From Planctomycetaceae bacterium (GTDB lineage Bacteria > Planctomycetota > Planctomycetia > Planctomycetales > Planctomycetaceae), in contig JAKFUG010000007.1 in the NCBI GenBank assembly GCA_021732785.1, positions 62,001 to 126,000 on the forward strand: DNA of 64,000 bases. Reading direction: 5' to 3'. This document shows positions 1 to 8,583 of the stretch, in pieces. The position numbers and the translations under genes were made by a program. The notes below the pieces were generated by a model. That model was not told where the DNA came from. It saw nothing but the letters and a program-made list of their open reading frames with translations, and did no database searches. Position 1 is the first letter of the stretch. Every line of letters starts with the position of its first letter.

Positions 1-249
1 CGTGATGACGAGTCCCGAAAGGTTCGCGTTGAACTGCAGCAATCGCCGCAGCAACTGCACGCCGTCTCCATCCGGAAGCTGCACGTCACAGATGGCGACC
101 TGGAAATCGCGCTGGCGGATGGCGTGCAACGCTGCGGTGGCGGTCCCGACGGCGATCACATCGTAGCCTTCCTCGGCAAGAAACTCGCGCAGCGAAGTCC
201 GGATGATCTCTTCATCTTCGCAAATCAGAATTGAGCGGGAGAGTTTCAC
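1..249 (-). CDS. Response regulator, receiver domain (partial, cut by window edge)
   Basis: The first 83 residues of a two-component response regulator are visible; the rest lies beyond the left edge. The translation shows the receiver signature: an early acidic patch in 'ILICEDEEIIR', and the phospho-acceptor aspartate in 'VAICDVQLPDGDGV'. The start is GTG and overlaps the stop of the histidine kinase gene by four bases (GTGA), so the two are translationally coupled and almost certainly form a cognate pair. The output domain cannot be seen. NtrC-type regulators commonly start this way, but that is only a guess. Receiver identity is secure; target genes are unknown. Confidence 0.9.
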   Translation of the reverse strand, partial: MKLSRSILICEDEEIIRTSLREFLAEEGYDVIAVGTATAALHAIRQRDFQVAICDVQLPDGDGVQLLRRLLQFNANLSGLVIT

Positions 250-1679
250 GGTACGGTCAATTCCTGCGACACGGGCTCGGGATTGGTTCGATGTGAAGGT
301 AACGCATCGGCACGATTCCGCAAGGCCTCATCGGTCAACCGGACAGAAAACGTCGTCCCGGCAGGAGACGTTTCCGTGAGTTCAATGCGGCCTCCCATTT
401 CCTGTTCCACGATATTCCGGCACACGAAAAGTCCCAGTCCGGTGCCGGTTTCTTTTGTCGTGAAGTACGGCTGGAAAATTCGTTCACGATGGTGGGGACT
501 GACGCCCACGCCGGTGTCCCTCACATCCACTCGCAGCCAACCATCGATGATAGACGTGCGAATCTCGATGGTCCCCCCTTCCGGTGTCGCGTCCATCGCA
601 TTGAGAATCAGGTTGAGAAAGACCTGCACGAGTTGGTCGCGAATCACGCACAGCGGCGGGACATCGTCCACAAACGACGTCACAATCGTCTTTCCTTTTT
701 TTCGCTTGTAATACTTGGCGATGCTTAACGCGGAGTCAATCATGCTGTGGACATCGCCCGGCGCTTTCACATTGGTCGCCGGGCGGCTGAAGTCGACGAG
801 TTCGCGCAAGGTGCGTTGAATCCGCCGCAGTTGGTCGTCCACCATCATCAACCGTTCGCGCGTGTGCTCGTCGATATTGCGACGATTCAGCAATTGCACC
901 AGCGAACTGATGGCCGCCAACGGGTTACCGACTTCATGCGCGATTCCGGCGGCCAGCAAACCAAACGCCGCCTGCTTTTCCTGCTGCACGATCATCGCCT
1001 GCGATTCCTGCAACTCACGTGTCCGCGCGGCAATGCGTTCTTCGAGATGCGTCTGGTTCTGCTGCAAGGCGACATTCAATTCCCGCAGCCGATGACTGGC
1101 ACGCTTCAACAGCCCCGCGAACGATGTCCCGGCCCAGGTCACCCAGCCGATGACCACGGGCGTCAACACCAGCGACGTCGTTTCCTCCCAGTTCTGCACG
1201 CCGTGAGTCATCGCCACGGTGGCATAGCTCAACGTGTGGAACGCGAATGTCGAATACGTGATCATCGGCGTGAAGCGGATCGCACACACCAGGAGTGACA
1301 GAATGTAATAGAAACGGAACGGACTGAGCGCCCCCGTATCGAAATGGCAGAGCAGTCCGATGAAAACCGCTTCCATCGCCGACGTGAATAACGGGTAATC
1401 GCTGAGGAACAAACGGCCGCGAACACTGAAGTAGGTGTCGCAGAGCGCATAGCCCGCGCCGAGTGCCAGAATGGCGTTCAGCGGAAATGTCGCCGAGCCA
1501 CTGCCAAGAAAGTTCACCAGCACATAGCCCACCGCGATGCCAAACCATCGGATGCGTACCGTGATCGCCTGGGCTTCAAGATCCCAGTCAAATTCGGTCT
1601 GGGGAATGGTCCTTGCGGTCACCACCGGCATCCTGTGAGACGCGCTGGTCTCGTCGTCGGCAATCCGAGCGACCGCCAA
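246..1679 (-). CDS. Membrane-bound sensor histidine kinase
   Basis: A 477-residue sensor kinase. Residues about 45-190 are hydrophobic and make five or six membrane segments with short loops, so the sensor is probably intramembrane or senses through the membrane. A coiled linker (about 195-235) leads to the dimerisation/phospho-acceptor domain with His248 in 'GIAHEVGNPLA'. The ATPase domain follows, with an N box near 'NLILNAMDA', a G1 box 'DTGVGV' and a G2 box 'GTGLGL' (about 412-417). No PAS or HAMP domain is evident. The HEVGNPL phospho-acceptor is the NtrB/ZraS-like type, which usually pairs with sigma-54 regulators. It overlaps the downstream response regulator by four bases. The signal is not predictable from sequence. 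Confidence 0.93.
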   Translation of the reverse strand: MAVARIADDETSASHRMPVVTARTIPQTEFDWDLEAQAITVRIRWFGIAVGYVLVNFLGSGSATFPLNAILALGAGYALCDTYFSVRGRLFLSDYPLFTSAMEAVFIGLLCHFDTGALSPFRFYYILSLLVCAIRFTPMITYSTFAFHTLSYATVAMTHGVQNWEETTSLVLTPVVIGWVTWAGTSFAGLLKRASHRLRELNVALQQNQTHLEERIAARTRELQESQAMIVQQEKQAAFGLLAAGIAHEVGNPLAAISSLVQLLNRRNIDEHTRERLMMVDDQLRRIQRTLRELVDFSRPATNVKAPGDVHSMIDSALSIAKYYKRKKGKTIVTSFVDDVPPLCVIRDQLVQVFLNLILNAMDATPEGGTIEIRTSIIDGWLRVDVRDTGVGVSPHHRERIFQPYFTTKETGTGLGLFVCRNIVEQEMGGRIELTETSPAGTTFSVRLTDEALRNRADALPSHRTNPEPVSQELTVP

Positions 1680-1799
1680 ACGGCACTGGTATTATAGGAC
1701 CGTACGACCCACAAGGCACGCGTGCGCGTTTCCTGCTCGATTCACGGTCCGGCAGACGCTTTCATGCGAATCATTCGGGCTCAACGATGCCTTGGATGA

Positions 1800-2939
1800 T
1801 TACCGTGGAGATTGCCTGGCGATATTCTCCGCCGCCCGGAGCACGCGCAGGATGTTGCCGCCGAGAACCTTGTGAAGCTGTTCACGATTGTAACCCCGAT
1901 TGACGAGTTCCTGCGTGAGCGCGGGATATGTCGAAACGTCTTCGAGTCCCACCGGAGTGCGGTTGATGCCATCGAAATCGCCACCGAGCCCGACGTGATC
2001 GATTCCCGCCGTTTTAATCGCATGCTCCACATGATCGGCGACATTGTTCAAGGTGCCGCGGGCTTCTTTGTCACGCTTTAACTCTTCGGTAGGAACGATG
2101 AACCCCGAGTAAAAATTGATCATCACCACGCCGCCATTTCTGGGAAGCTCTCGCAGAATGTCATCGGGCACGTTCCGTGGATGGTCCGTCAGCGCCCGTG
2201 TTGATGAGTGCGAAAAGATCACCGGGGCCGTCGTCACCCGCAGGGCATCGCGCATCGTGTCGGGCGACACGTGAGAAATATCAACCAATAACCCGATCCG
2301 GTTCATCTCGCGGACGACTTCCTCGCCGAATTCGGTCAGCCCGCCATGTTCGGGTTTGTCATTCGCGGCATCAGCCCACGATAGATTCTTATTGTGCATC
2401 AGCGTCATGTACCGCACGCCGAGGTCATGAAACTTCTTCAGAATCGGCAGCGATCCCTGCATCGAGTAGCCCCCTTCGACGCCCAGCATCGAGGCAATTT
2501 TGCCACTTTTTGCAATCCGCTCGACATCGTCCGCGGTCTTCGCCTGCTCGAAGGTCTCCGGATACCGCTTAAACATGGCGTGCGCGATCTCGATCTGTTC
2601 GAGCGTTTTGACCAGCGCATCGCCAGTGGCATCGGTTTCCGCGGGGACATACACCGACCAGAACTGGGCTTTGATTCCACCTCGTTTCAGCTTGGGAATA
2701 TCCGTATGCAACTGCGGTTGCAATTGCGCGATGTCGAGCTTGTCGAACGAACCGCCCGCCAACTCCCGCATCTGCCAGGGCAAATCATTGTGGCCATCGA
2801 AGAGCATGGCACTGTGATGAATTTCCAACGCCGCGGGAGTGATGGGCGGCGATTGTGCGTGCGATGGAACTGAGAAAAACAAGGTCACGGCGGCGATCCA
2901 AGCCCTTGACCACAAATACTGCTGCCATCGCATTGCCAT
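1800..2939 (-). CDS. Secreted membrane-dipeptidase-like peptidase (family M19)
   Basis: A 379-residue protein with an N-terminal signal peptide ending near 'SVPSHAQ' (residue 29), so it acts outside the cytoplasm. It matches the M19 renal-dipeptidase family: the zinc-binding HxD is His50-Asp52 in 'DGHNDLPWQM', a bridging Glu lies in 'GVEGGYSMQG', and the later metal-site histidines lie in 'DISHVSPDTM' and 'IFSHSSTRALTDHPRN'. Members hydrolyse dipeptides, often with broad stereochemistry, including L-D or D-type substrates. The 'GLGGDFDGI' segment near the C terminus is also typical. It stands alone between the two-component pair and a small gene. Substrate preference is not readable from sequence. 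Confidence 0.93.
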   Translation of the reverse strand: MAMRWQQYLWSRAWIAAVTLFFSVPSHAQSPPITPAALEIHHSAMLFDGHNDLPWQMRELAGGSFDKLDIAQLQPQLHTDIPKLKRGGIKAQFWSVYVPAETDATGDALVKTLEQIEIAHAMFKRYPETFEQAKTADDVERIAKSGKIASMLGVEGGYSMQGSLPILKKFHDLGVRYMTLMHNKNLSWADAANDKPEHGGLTEFGEEVVREMNRIGLLVDISHVSPDTMRDALRVTTAPVIFSHSSTRALTDHPRNVPDDILRELPRNGGVVMINFYSGFIVPTEELKRDKEARGTLNNVADHVEHAIKTAGIDHVGLGGDFDGINRTPVGLEDVSTYPALTQELVNRGYNREQLHKVLGGNILRVLRAAENIARQSPR

Positions 2940-3025
2940 CTCTTATTAAATGTTTCGCCACAACTCGGCTGAGACAAAACGGGAAAGATGTCCTACGTTC
3001 GTCGTGGCGATTACGTAAACCGCGG

Positions 3026-3301
3026 CTACCATGTCACGCCCTTGAGCTCGGGCGGATAGAGCCGACGATCCGAAAGGCGATCCGCGTCCAGTTGATGGAG
3101 CATCTCGTCACTGGGTGGTTCTGTCGAACCTGCTTCAACCCACCCTTGCAGTTCGGCGGCCAAGCCCTCGCGGCGAACCGAGACGGGATGACTCTGCGCC
3201 AACACGCCAAGAACATACGCCTCGATCGGCATCCCCAGCACCGCCGCTTCCTGCGCGAGCCGCGTCTCCAAATCGGGCGAGAGTTCCAGTGCGAGGGTCA
3301 T
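3026..3301 (-). CDS. Small antitoxin-like protein, no partner toxin nearby
   Basis: A 91-residue protein. The open frame extends upstream to 3418, but I choose the internal ATG at 3301 because the sequence from 'MTLALELSPDLETRLAQEA' onward is the typical start of short ribbon-helix-helix-like antitoxins, while the upstream part is basic and uncharacteristic and runs to the end of the ggt gene. The C terminus 'DRLSDRRLYPPELKGVTW' resembles endings I recall from small antitoxin-like proteins of cyanobacteria and planctomycetes. No PIN-domain or other toxin lies next to it. Treat it as an orphan antitoxin-like protein; the DNA-binding role is inference. Confidence 0.65.
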   Translation of the reverse strand: MTLALELSPDLETRLAQEAAVLGMPIEAYVLGVLAQSHPVSVRREGLAAELQGWVEAGSTEPPSDEMLHQLDADRLSDRRLYPPELKGVTW

Positions 3302-3414
3302 TCTGCCTTCCGTCGCGAAAGAGATGGATGGAGCGATACGTCGCATTATGGCGTGAGGATGAGTTCTACTTATCCACCTGTGTCGCTTGAACATATCGTG
3401 ATTCGCATAAGCAC

Positions 3415-5118
3415 TCAATACCCCACCGCGGCCCCATCCTTACGGCTATCCGTGGCACCGTGGAGGACGTTGTTGGTCCAGTCAATCCAGATGCCCTGGT
3501 AGCCACCAAAGCTGCCGGGGGATTTTTCGAGTTTGTGGCCGAGGGCTTGCAGCTTTGTCCGGGTTTCCGGCGGGAAGCCGGATTCGAGAAAGACCGTGCC
3601 GCCATTGGGTTCGGCCGGCGTGCCGGTGGGAGTGGGGCTGCCGCCGTGGCGGATGCGGGCGGCGTCGCCGGCGGCTTGGACGTTCATGCCGAAGTCGAGC
3701 ATATTAATGAGGACGGAGACGTGTCCCTGAGCCTGCATATCGCCGCCCATGACGCCGTAAGAGAAAACCGGTTTCCCGTCTTTGGTCACCATTGCCGGGA
3801 TGATGGTGTGGAACGGTCGTTTGCCCGGTTCGAGTCGATTGAGATGTTTGTCGTCCAGTGCGAAGAGTTGCCCGCGGTTCTGCAATGCGAAGCCGACATT
3901 CCCAGGCACGACTTGCGATCCGAAGCCATGAAACAAACTTTGGATCAGCGAGCAACAATTGCGGTCTTTGTCGACGACCGTGAGATAAACCGTGTCGACA
4001 TGCTCCAGCTTCGGATCACCGGCGGGGACATCGACGAGCGCCTTTCCCGGGTTGATGAGCGCGCGGCGTTTGTCTGCATACGGTTTCGAGATCAACTCGG
4101 CAATCGGCAGCGGATGAAACGCCGGGTCGGCATAGAATTTGGCGCGATCGGCAAACGCCAGCTTCTTCGCTTCGACGAACAGATGCACATACTCCGGCGA
4201 CTTCGGTCCGAGCGACTTCAAATCGTACGGTTCCAGAATGTTGAGCATCTGCAACGCCGCAATCCCCTGCCCGTTCGGCGGCAACTCCCAGACATCGTAG
4301 CCACGGTAGTTCGTCGAGACCGGATCGATCCATTCGCTGGTGTGTTTCGCCAGATCGCTCGCGGTGAGGTAACCGCCATTCGCGAGACTGAAGCGATCGA
4401 TCTCGGCGGCAATCGGTCCGCGATAGAACGCATCGCGGCCGTACTCGGCAATGAGGCGATACGACTGCGCGAGTTCCGGCAACTTGATGATTTCCCCAAA
4501 CGCCGGGGCTTTACCGCCAGGGAGATAGACTCGCGCGGCATCGGGCCATTTCGCGAGTTCTTTTTGCGATGCTTTCCAACTGGAAGCGATGATTTCGGAG
4601 ACGGGATAGCCGTCTTCCGCGGCGGCAATGGACGGTGCCAGTAACTCGCGCAGCGGTTTCATACCGAATCGGGACGAGAGTTCGTGCCAGCCATCGACAC
4701 AGCCCGGCACCGACCACGACAGCGGGCCGATGGTCGGAATTTCCGTCAGCTTTTTGTCGGCGAAAACCTGCCGATTGAGCGTTTGTGGGCTGCGTCCGGA
4801 GGCGTTGAGGCCGTAGAGCTTTTGCGTCCTGGCGTCCCAGACGATGGCAAAGAGATCGCCGCCGATGCCGCAACTCATCGGTTCGACAACACCCAGCATG
4901 GCATTGGCGGCGATGGCGGCGTCAACGGCATTGCCGCCATCGCGGAGGACATCGAGCCCGGCTTGCGCCGCAGTCGGATGACTGGTTGCGACGATGCCGT
5001 TACGAGCGAGGACCACCGACCGGCCCTGCGCGGACATACCCGATGGACGGTCATACTCCGCAGCGGAAAGGGGCGTGAGCACGAATCCTCCTAACACCAT
5101 CACAACAAGTGGACGCAT
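3415..5118 (-). CDS. ggt: Gamma-glutamyltransferase (gamma-glutamyltranspeptidase)
   Basis: A 567-residue precursor with a signal peptide (cleavage near residue 20). It belongs to the Ntn-hydrolase gamma-glutamyltransferase family, which cleaves glutathione and other gamma-glutamyl compounds in the periplasm. The large-subunit signature is seen in 'ATSHPTAAQAGLDVLRDGGN' and 'MSCGIGGDLFAIVWD'. The self-processing and catalytic threonine is probably Thr376, in 'HVDTVYLTVVDKDRN', which matches the TTHYSVVDKDG start of the small subunit in the family. The small subunit continues with 'GYQGIWID' near the end. Length is normal. It stands alone, with 56 bases to the next gene downstream in transcription order on the same strand. 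The usual second small-subunit Thr is replaced by Val, a common variation. Confidence 0.93.
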   Translation of the reverse strand: MRPLVVMVLGGFVLTPLSAAEYDRPSGMSAQGRSVVLARNGIVATSHPTAAQAGLDVLRDGGNAVDAAIAANAMLGVVEPMSCGIGGDLFAIVWDARTQKLYGLNASGRSPQTLNRQVFADKKLTEIPTIGPLSWSVPGCVDGWHELSSRFGMKPLRELLAPSIAAAEDGYPVSEIIASSWKASQKELAKWPDAARVYLPGGKAPAFGEIIKLPELAQSYRLIAEYGRDAFYRGPIAAEIDRFSLANGGYLTASDLAKHTSEWIDPVSTNYRGYDVWELPPNGQGIAALQMLNILEPYDLKSLGPKSPEYVHLFVEAKKLAFADRAKFYADPAFHPLPIAELISKPYADKRRALINPGKALVDVPAGDPKLEHVDTVYLTVVDKDRNCCSLIQSLFHGFGSQVVPGNVGFALQNRGQLFALDDKHLNRLEPGKRPFHTIIPAMVTKDGKPVFSYGVMGGDMQAQGHVSVLINMLDFGMNVQAAGDAARIRHGGSPTPTGTPAEPNGGTVFLESGFPPETRTKLQALGHKLEKSPGSFGGYQGIWIDWTNNVLHGATDSRKDGAAVGY

Positions 5119-5174
5119 TCCTCACACCTTCCCATCAACCAAGAGGGGCACTCAGATGCAGCTCCATTCAGGAA

Positions 5175-5735
5175 CTACGGAGCGATTTTTGCGACTGCGG
5201 CGTCGACCATCGGGACGACCGTGTCGTTGATCGAATCGTAGGCAAAGGTTGCGCTGACGATCTTTTTATCGACAACCACGGCCGTCACCGATGCACGATC
5301 GTTGACCGCCCAGCCATCGGGACTCGTTGCGCCGTCTTTCCACACGGTCCATTGACTCGCGGCGAGTTTCAGCGAGCCTTGAACTGCCGTGGCACGAACG
5401 GCACCCTTCACGGCGTCATCCGACATGAACACAATCACCACCTGAAGAGTGGGATGGAGCATTTGTCGCTTTTGGATGGCGGCGTCCAGCATCTTGATAA
5501 AGCGCGCCGCGGGACGATCGAAACGAGTATTGGAGAGGAACACATAGACCGTGGGTTGTTCGCCGCGCTGGACTGCGAGATCAATCGCTTCGCCCGCTTG
5601 ACCGTTTTCGACAGGCTGAACTTTGAGCGAAGCCACGGCCTGACCAGCCGGCGGCCCCGATTCCACATCGGCAAAGCAAACGCTTGCCGAAAACGCCGTC
5701 CAGGCAACGACGGTCATCGAGAAAATCCAGCGCAT
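5175..5735 (-). CDS. Small secreted protein, possibly thioredoxin-fold, function unknown
   Basis: A 186-residue protein with a clear signal peptide ending near 'SASVCFA' (residue 22). The body alternates predicted strands and helices: 'PTVYVFLSNTRFDRPAARF' resembles the first strand-helix unit of a thioredoxin fold, followed by 'LQVVIVFMSDDA' and 'ASVTAVVVDKKIVSATFAY'. No CxxC redox motif is present, so disulphide chemistry is unlikely. I do not recognise a named family. It lies upstream of ggt on the same strand with 56 bases between them, so co-transcription is possible. The assignment to a thioredoxin-like fold is inference from the strand pattern only. Confidence 0.7.
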   Translation of the reverse strand: MRWIFSMTVVAWTAFSASVCFADVESGPPAGQAVASLKVQPVENGQAGEAIDLAVQRGEQPTVYVFLSNTRFDRPAARFIKMLDAAIQKRQMLHPTLQVVIVFMSDDAVKGAVRATAVQGSLKLAASQWTVWKDGATSPDGWAVNDRASVTAVVVDKKIVSATFAYDSINDTVVPMVDAAVAKIAP

Positions 5736-5816
5736 GATACGACTCCGTACGGTGGGGGAGGGGCAGCCACCCGGACAGTATATCCAGTCCCTCCGTTCAA
5801 ACGAGTCGTGGAAACG

Positions 5817-5854
5817 ACAAAACCGCTGGGAGGCTGTTGTGCCTCCCAGCGGTT
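5817..5854 (-). terminator. Rho-independent terminator for the ctp transcript
   Basis: A perfect 14-bp stem (5821-5834 with 5841-5854) closes a six-base loop. Read on the minus strand, the stem is followed by TTTTGTCGTTT. It lies about 105 bases beyond the stop of the S41 protease gene, so it probably ends the csrA-ctp transcript. Confidence 0.75.
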
Positions 5855-5873
5855 CATGATTGTCGTGTCCGGT

Positions 5874-5944
5874 GAAACGAGTCCGCGAGCCTTCACCTCG
5901 TTTTCCGCCCCCCTACAACTTAGTGAAACCCGCGGACTCGTTTC
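5874..5944. repeat. Inverted pair of a roughly 26-nt unit (REP-like)
   Basis: Two copies of the unit GAAACGAGTCCGCG lie in opposite orientation (5874-5887 and, inverted, 5931-5944), separated by 43 bases. Similarity extends past the 14-bp core into a TTCAC at the inner side of each copy, so the unit is about 26 bases. It lies between the ctp stop and the terminator-like hairpin. The arrangement resembles intergenic REP-type repeats. Only one pair was seen in this window. Confidence 0.6.
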
Positions 5945-5960
5945 GCTCGATGAGGCGATC

Positions 5961-7811
5961 TTAAATCGCCACTTTGAGCACTCGCATGGCCGACCCGTCG
6001 TTCCGTGCGCGGCGGGTTGCCATATTGATCACCTTCGGGTCTTGAGCGGCCTTGAGCGCCGCCTGCAAGGCCGGGTCGCGGTCGGCAGTGCGGTTCGTGC
6101 TGATGATCGCGATGTCGGGATCCACACCGACACCCGCCATTTCACGGCCTTCGGGTGAGTAGAACTTCGCGGTGGTCAATCGCAATGCGGACGGCACAGT
6201 TTGCAGCGGGAACAACGTCTGCACCGTTCCTTTGCCGTACGATTTTTCACCAACGATGACACCGCGATGATTTTCCTGAATCGCCGCCGCAAAAATCTCG
6301 CTTGCCGAAGCGCTATCGTGATCGACCAGCACGACCAGAGGCGTTTTCCATGTGTTCGGTTGCTGAGCGACTTCCTGGCTGTTGTCCGCATCGGTTCGAC
6401 CTTTGGTGCTGACAATCGTGCCACTGGGAAGGAACCGGTCGGAGAGAGCAATCGCCGTGGTCAGCAATCCACCGGGGTTGCCGCGGAGATCGAAGACCAG
6501 CGACTTCATGCCTTCGTTGTGTAACTTCCAGAGGGCCTCATCCATTTCCTTGGCGGACGATTCGGCGAACTGATCGAGCTTGATGTAGCCGACGCCGTTG
6601 GCTTCCATCCGAACTTCGGAAACACTGTTCACCTTGAAGGACCGCCGGACGAGCGTAACGTCGCCGATCAAGGCATCCCGCTTGAGATCAATCTTCACTG
6701 CGGTTCCAGCAGGACCGGCGATCAAATCCGCAGCACGATTCAATTCGAGACCCGCAATCGCCTGGCCGTCGACCGACGTGATGACGTCTCCACGACGCAG
6801 CGTCACTTCCGCGGCCGGACCACCCGGCAGGACCTTGAGAATCTTCATCCCGTCTGGATGCGATTCGAGTTCGACACCGATGCCGACCATGCTCCCTTTC
6901 AATCCGAGAGCCGAATTTCCCGATTTTTCCGGGGCGATAAACATGGAATATTGATCGAGCGTATCCAAGGCACCGTAAACAAATTCCATAGGGACCACGG
7001 ATGGGTTCACACCTTCGTCGGCGACCATCTGCTCGACGGTCCGCATGGCTTCGATCGATTGCGAACGGTTCCCCACGCGAAGTTGATTCGCATAATCACG
7101 AAGCTCCTGTTGCAGAACTCGTGTCGCGGTCGAGGTCAGCCGAGTCCGCATCGTCTGTTGAAAAGAGGGAGTTTTCAGCGCGATCGTCAGGTGTTCCAGC
7201 GCCGATTGCACACGTTGATCGTACGTCGTCGGTTTCACGTGCCGGCTGTCAATCATCTGTGAGACTTCAAGGTACAACGCTTCTCCGGCTTGGGGAGTGA
7301 GTTGCTGCACGATCCGGATCACACGCGGGTCGGCATAACGCTTGGCGACTTTGTCGGCGACCGACGGTTGCGGCTTGGCGGCGGGTGCCGTCGGCAGATT
7401 GCGACGCGGCTGGGCCTCTTCGGTACGACTCGCCGGGACAACGTTGCTGTTGAACGGGATCCGCTCCAGCGTCGGGCGAAAATCCGCCGGCAACATCGGA
7501 GCGAAGTCGTCGTTTTCATCGGCACCCAGAAACGGCCTTAATCGTTCTTTCAACGATGAGGGATCTCGCGAACGAACACTGGCTTTACCACGGTCGATAG
7601 AACGGGGTGACTCTTCCGTGAAGAAAGGTGAGCGAGCCGGAGCGTTCAATGCGGCTGCGGGGGCCGGTCCGAAGTCCACAGCGGGCTGATAGAACGGTGA
7701 CGGGGCTTGAGCATCAGCCACGGGCGCGGCGAGCAACAATCCCAACAATCCAAAGGCACTGACCAACACGAAACGGCGAGCAACGGCAGAATTTTTGGGC
7801 TTCGCGAACAT
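5961..7811 (-). CDS. C-terminal processing protease (peptidase S41) with PDZ domain
   Basis: A 616-residue exported serine protease of the CtpA/Prc family, which trims or degrades envelope proteins from their C termini. I choose ATG 7811 (an open frame continues to 7868) because AAGGAG lies nine bases upstream and the start gives a clean signal peptide ending near 'VADAQA'. A Pro/Ala-rich stretch (about 35-150) is followed by a helical region, a PDZ domain (about 300-375: 'GVELESHPDGMKILKVLPGG'), and the protease core. The catalytic dyad is probably Ser502 in 'SASASEIF' and Lys527 in 'EKSYGKGTVQT', 25 residues apart as in Prc. 'FDLRGNPGGLL' is the usual core motif. It lies 63 bases downstream of csrA, with a hairpin between them. 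Confidence 0.95.
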   Translation of the reverse strand: MFAKPKNSAVARRFVLVSAFGLLGLLLAAPVADAQAPSPFYQPAVDFGPAPAAALNAPARSPFFTEESPRSIDRGKASVRSRDPSSLKERLRPFLGADENDDFAPMLPADFRPTLERIPFNSNVVPASRTEEAQPRRNLPTAPAAKPQPSVADKVAKRYADPRVIRIVQQLTPQAGEALYLEVSQMIDSRHVKPTTYDQRVQSALEHLTIALKTPSFQQTMRTRLTSTATRVLQQELRDYANQLRVGNRSQSIEAMRTVEQMVADEGVNPSVVPMEFVYGALDTLDQYSMFIAPEKSGNSALGLKGSMVGIGVELESHPDGMKILKVLPGGPAAEVTLRRGDVITSVDGQAIAGLELNRAADLIAGPAGTAVKIDLKRDALIGDVTLVRRSFKVNSVSEVRMEANGVGYIKLDQFAESSAKEMDEALWKLHNEGMKSLVFDLRGNPGGLLTTAIALSDRFLPSGTIVSTKGRTDADNSQEVAQQPNTWKTPLVVLVDHDSASASEIFAAAIQENHRGVIVGEKSYGKGTVQTLFPLQTVPSALRLTTAKFYSPEGREMAGVGVDPDIAIISTNRTADRDPALQAALKAAQDPKVINMATRRARNDGSAMRVLKVAI

Positions 7812-7839
7812 GGGGGCGGACTCCTTCCAGAGTGACAGG

Positions 7840-7857
7840 GGCTGTGTTCTCACAGCC
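7840..7857 (-). promoter_or_regulatory. Stem-loop between csrA and ctp
   Basis: A perfect 7-bp stem (7840-7846 with 7851-7857) encloses a four-base loop. On the minus strand it is followed not by a T tract but by CCTGTCACTCTGGAAGGAG, which carries the ribosome-binding site of the protease gene. It is therefore more likely a leader or processing hairpin than a terminator. The two adjacent GGA cores in CTGGAAGGAG are possible CsrA contacts. Confidence 0.45.
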
Positions 7858-7874
7858 GCAATGAACAAGGGGTA

Positions 7875-8078
7875 CTAGTTGTGGACGAGCAGCTCGGCAA
7901 TGTTTTCGATGTCGATTTCGCATTCCGGAAGCGGGGCGAGTTCGCCGCGAACGACGCGGACATCGTTCGGGGCCGCGACACCAATCTTGACGCTCGTCGG
8001 GCCGGTGCGGATCACTCGGATAACAATGTCGTTACCGATGCGGATGATCTCATCGCGCTTGCGTGTCAGAACCAACAT
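7875..8078 (-). CDS. csrA: Carbon storage regulator CsrA
   Basis: A 67-residue CsrA, a dimeric RNA-binding protein that binds GGA-containing hairpins near ribosome-binding sites to control translation and mRNA stability. The N terminus 'MLVLTRKRDEIIRIGNDI' is diagnostic, followed by 'VKIGVAAPNDVRVVRGEL', which contains the RNA-contacting region. The C-terminal tail 'EIDIENIAELLVHN' is typical of longer CsrA variants. The start is preceded by GCAAGGAATCTGGATC, which has two GGA cores, so autoregulation is plausible. It is followed by the S41 protease gene on the same strand. No flagellar genes or fliW lie in the window. Confidence 0.96.
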   Translation of the reverse strand: MLVLTRKRDEIIRIGNDIVIRVIRTGPTSVKIGVAAPNDVRVVRGELAPLPECEIDIENIAELLVHN

Positions 8079-8583
8079 GATCCAGATTCCTTGCCAGGGT
8101 TGTGCAGTTGCTGATTTGGTCTTGACGGGTTTTGAATTTTTGCCCCGTCATGCCAAGTCCATATTGCAGGACCTGTGCCAAACCCTTCGGCCATCTTTGC
8201 CGACATTCCTAATGGCAAACGCCATCGTGTTTTGCGCGCAAGATAGAGTTTCAATCGAAATTGGGATGGACTGAAATGCCGGAATCGTTTGTAAGTCTTA
8301 CCGAGAGCGAGCACCGGCATTGCTCCACAGCAATACAGACTGACAATAGGCCGATCATTCTGAGCAGACATGTCATCGAACTGACTCAGCTTTCGTAAGG
8401 CTTCCTGGAAAAATCACGATCCGTCATTAAGAAGTCTCAATGCCATCGCTGCAGACTGTTCTCGATTTGTGAAATCAGCGGCATGCCTTCTGCGATTCTC
8501 GTGACTTCCATCCGGCCGGCAATCTCGCTCGGTTGTGGAAGTGACCCGCACCCTCGCGGGATTTAAAAGAGAAGGAACGGATC
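8079..8583. other. Gene-free spacer between csrA and the Gly/Asn-rich protein gene
   Basis: This 505-base divergent spacer separates csrA (minus) from the plus-strand gene at 8584 and must hold both promoters, though I cannot place them with confidence. One imperfect inverted repeat is visible: GTGACTTCCA (8501-8510) and TGGAAGTGAC (8536-8545), with one mismatch, 39-83 bases before the start codon at 8584. An open frame from 8371 to 8066 on the minus strand runs into csrA and has no protein-like composition. Confidence 0.6.

Noticed and set aside
3460-4644. Open frame of 394 codons on the plus strand opposite ggt
   Set aside because: It lies wholly antisense to a gene with clear catalytic motifs and has arginine/valine-rich shadow composition and no known motif.
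8066-8371. Open frame of 101 codons upstream of and overlapping csrA
   Set aside because: It overlaps the csrA start, lacks a ribosome-binding site and has no protein-like pattern.
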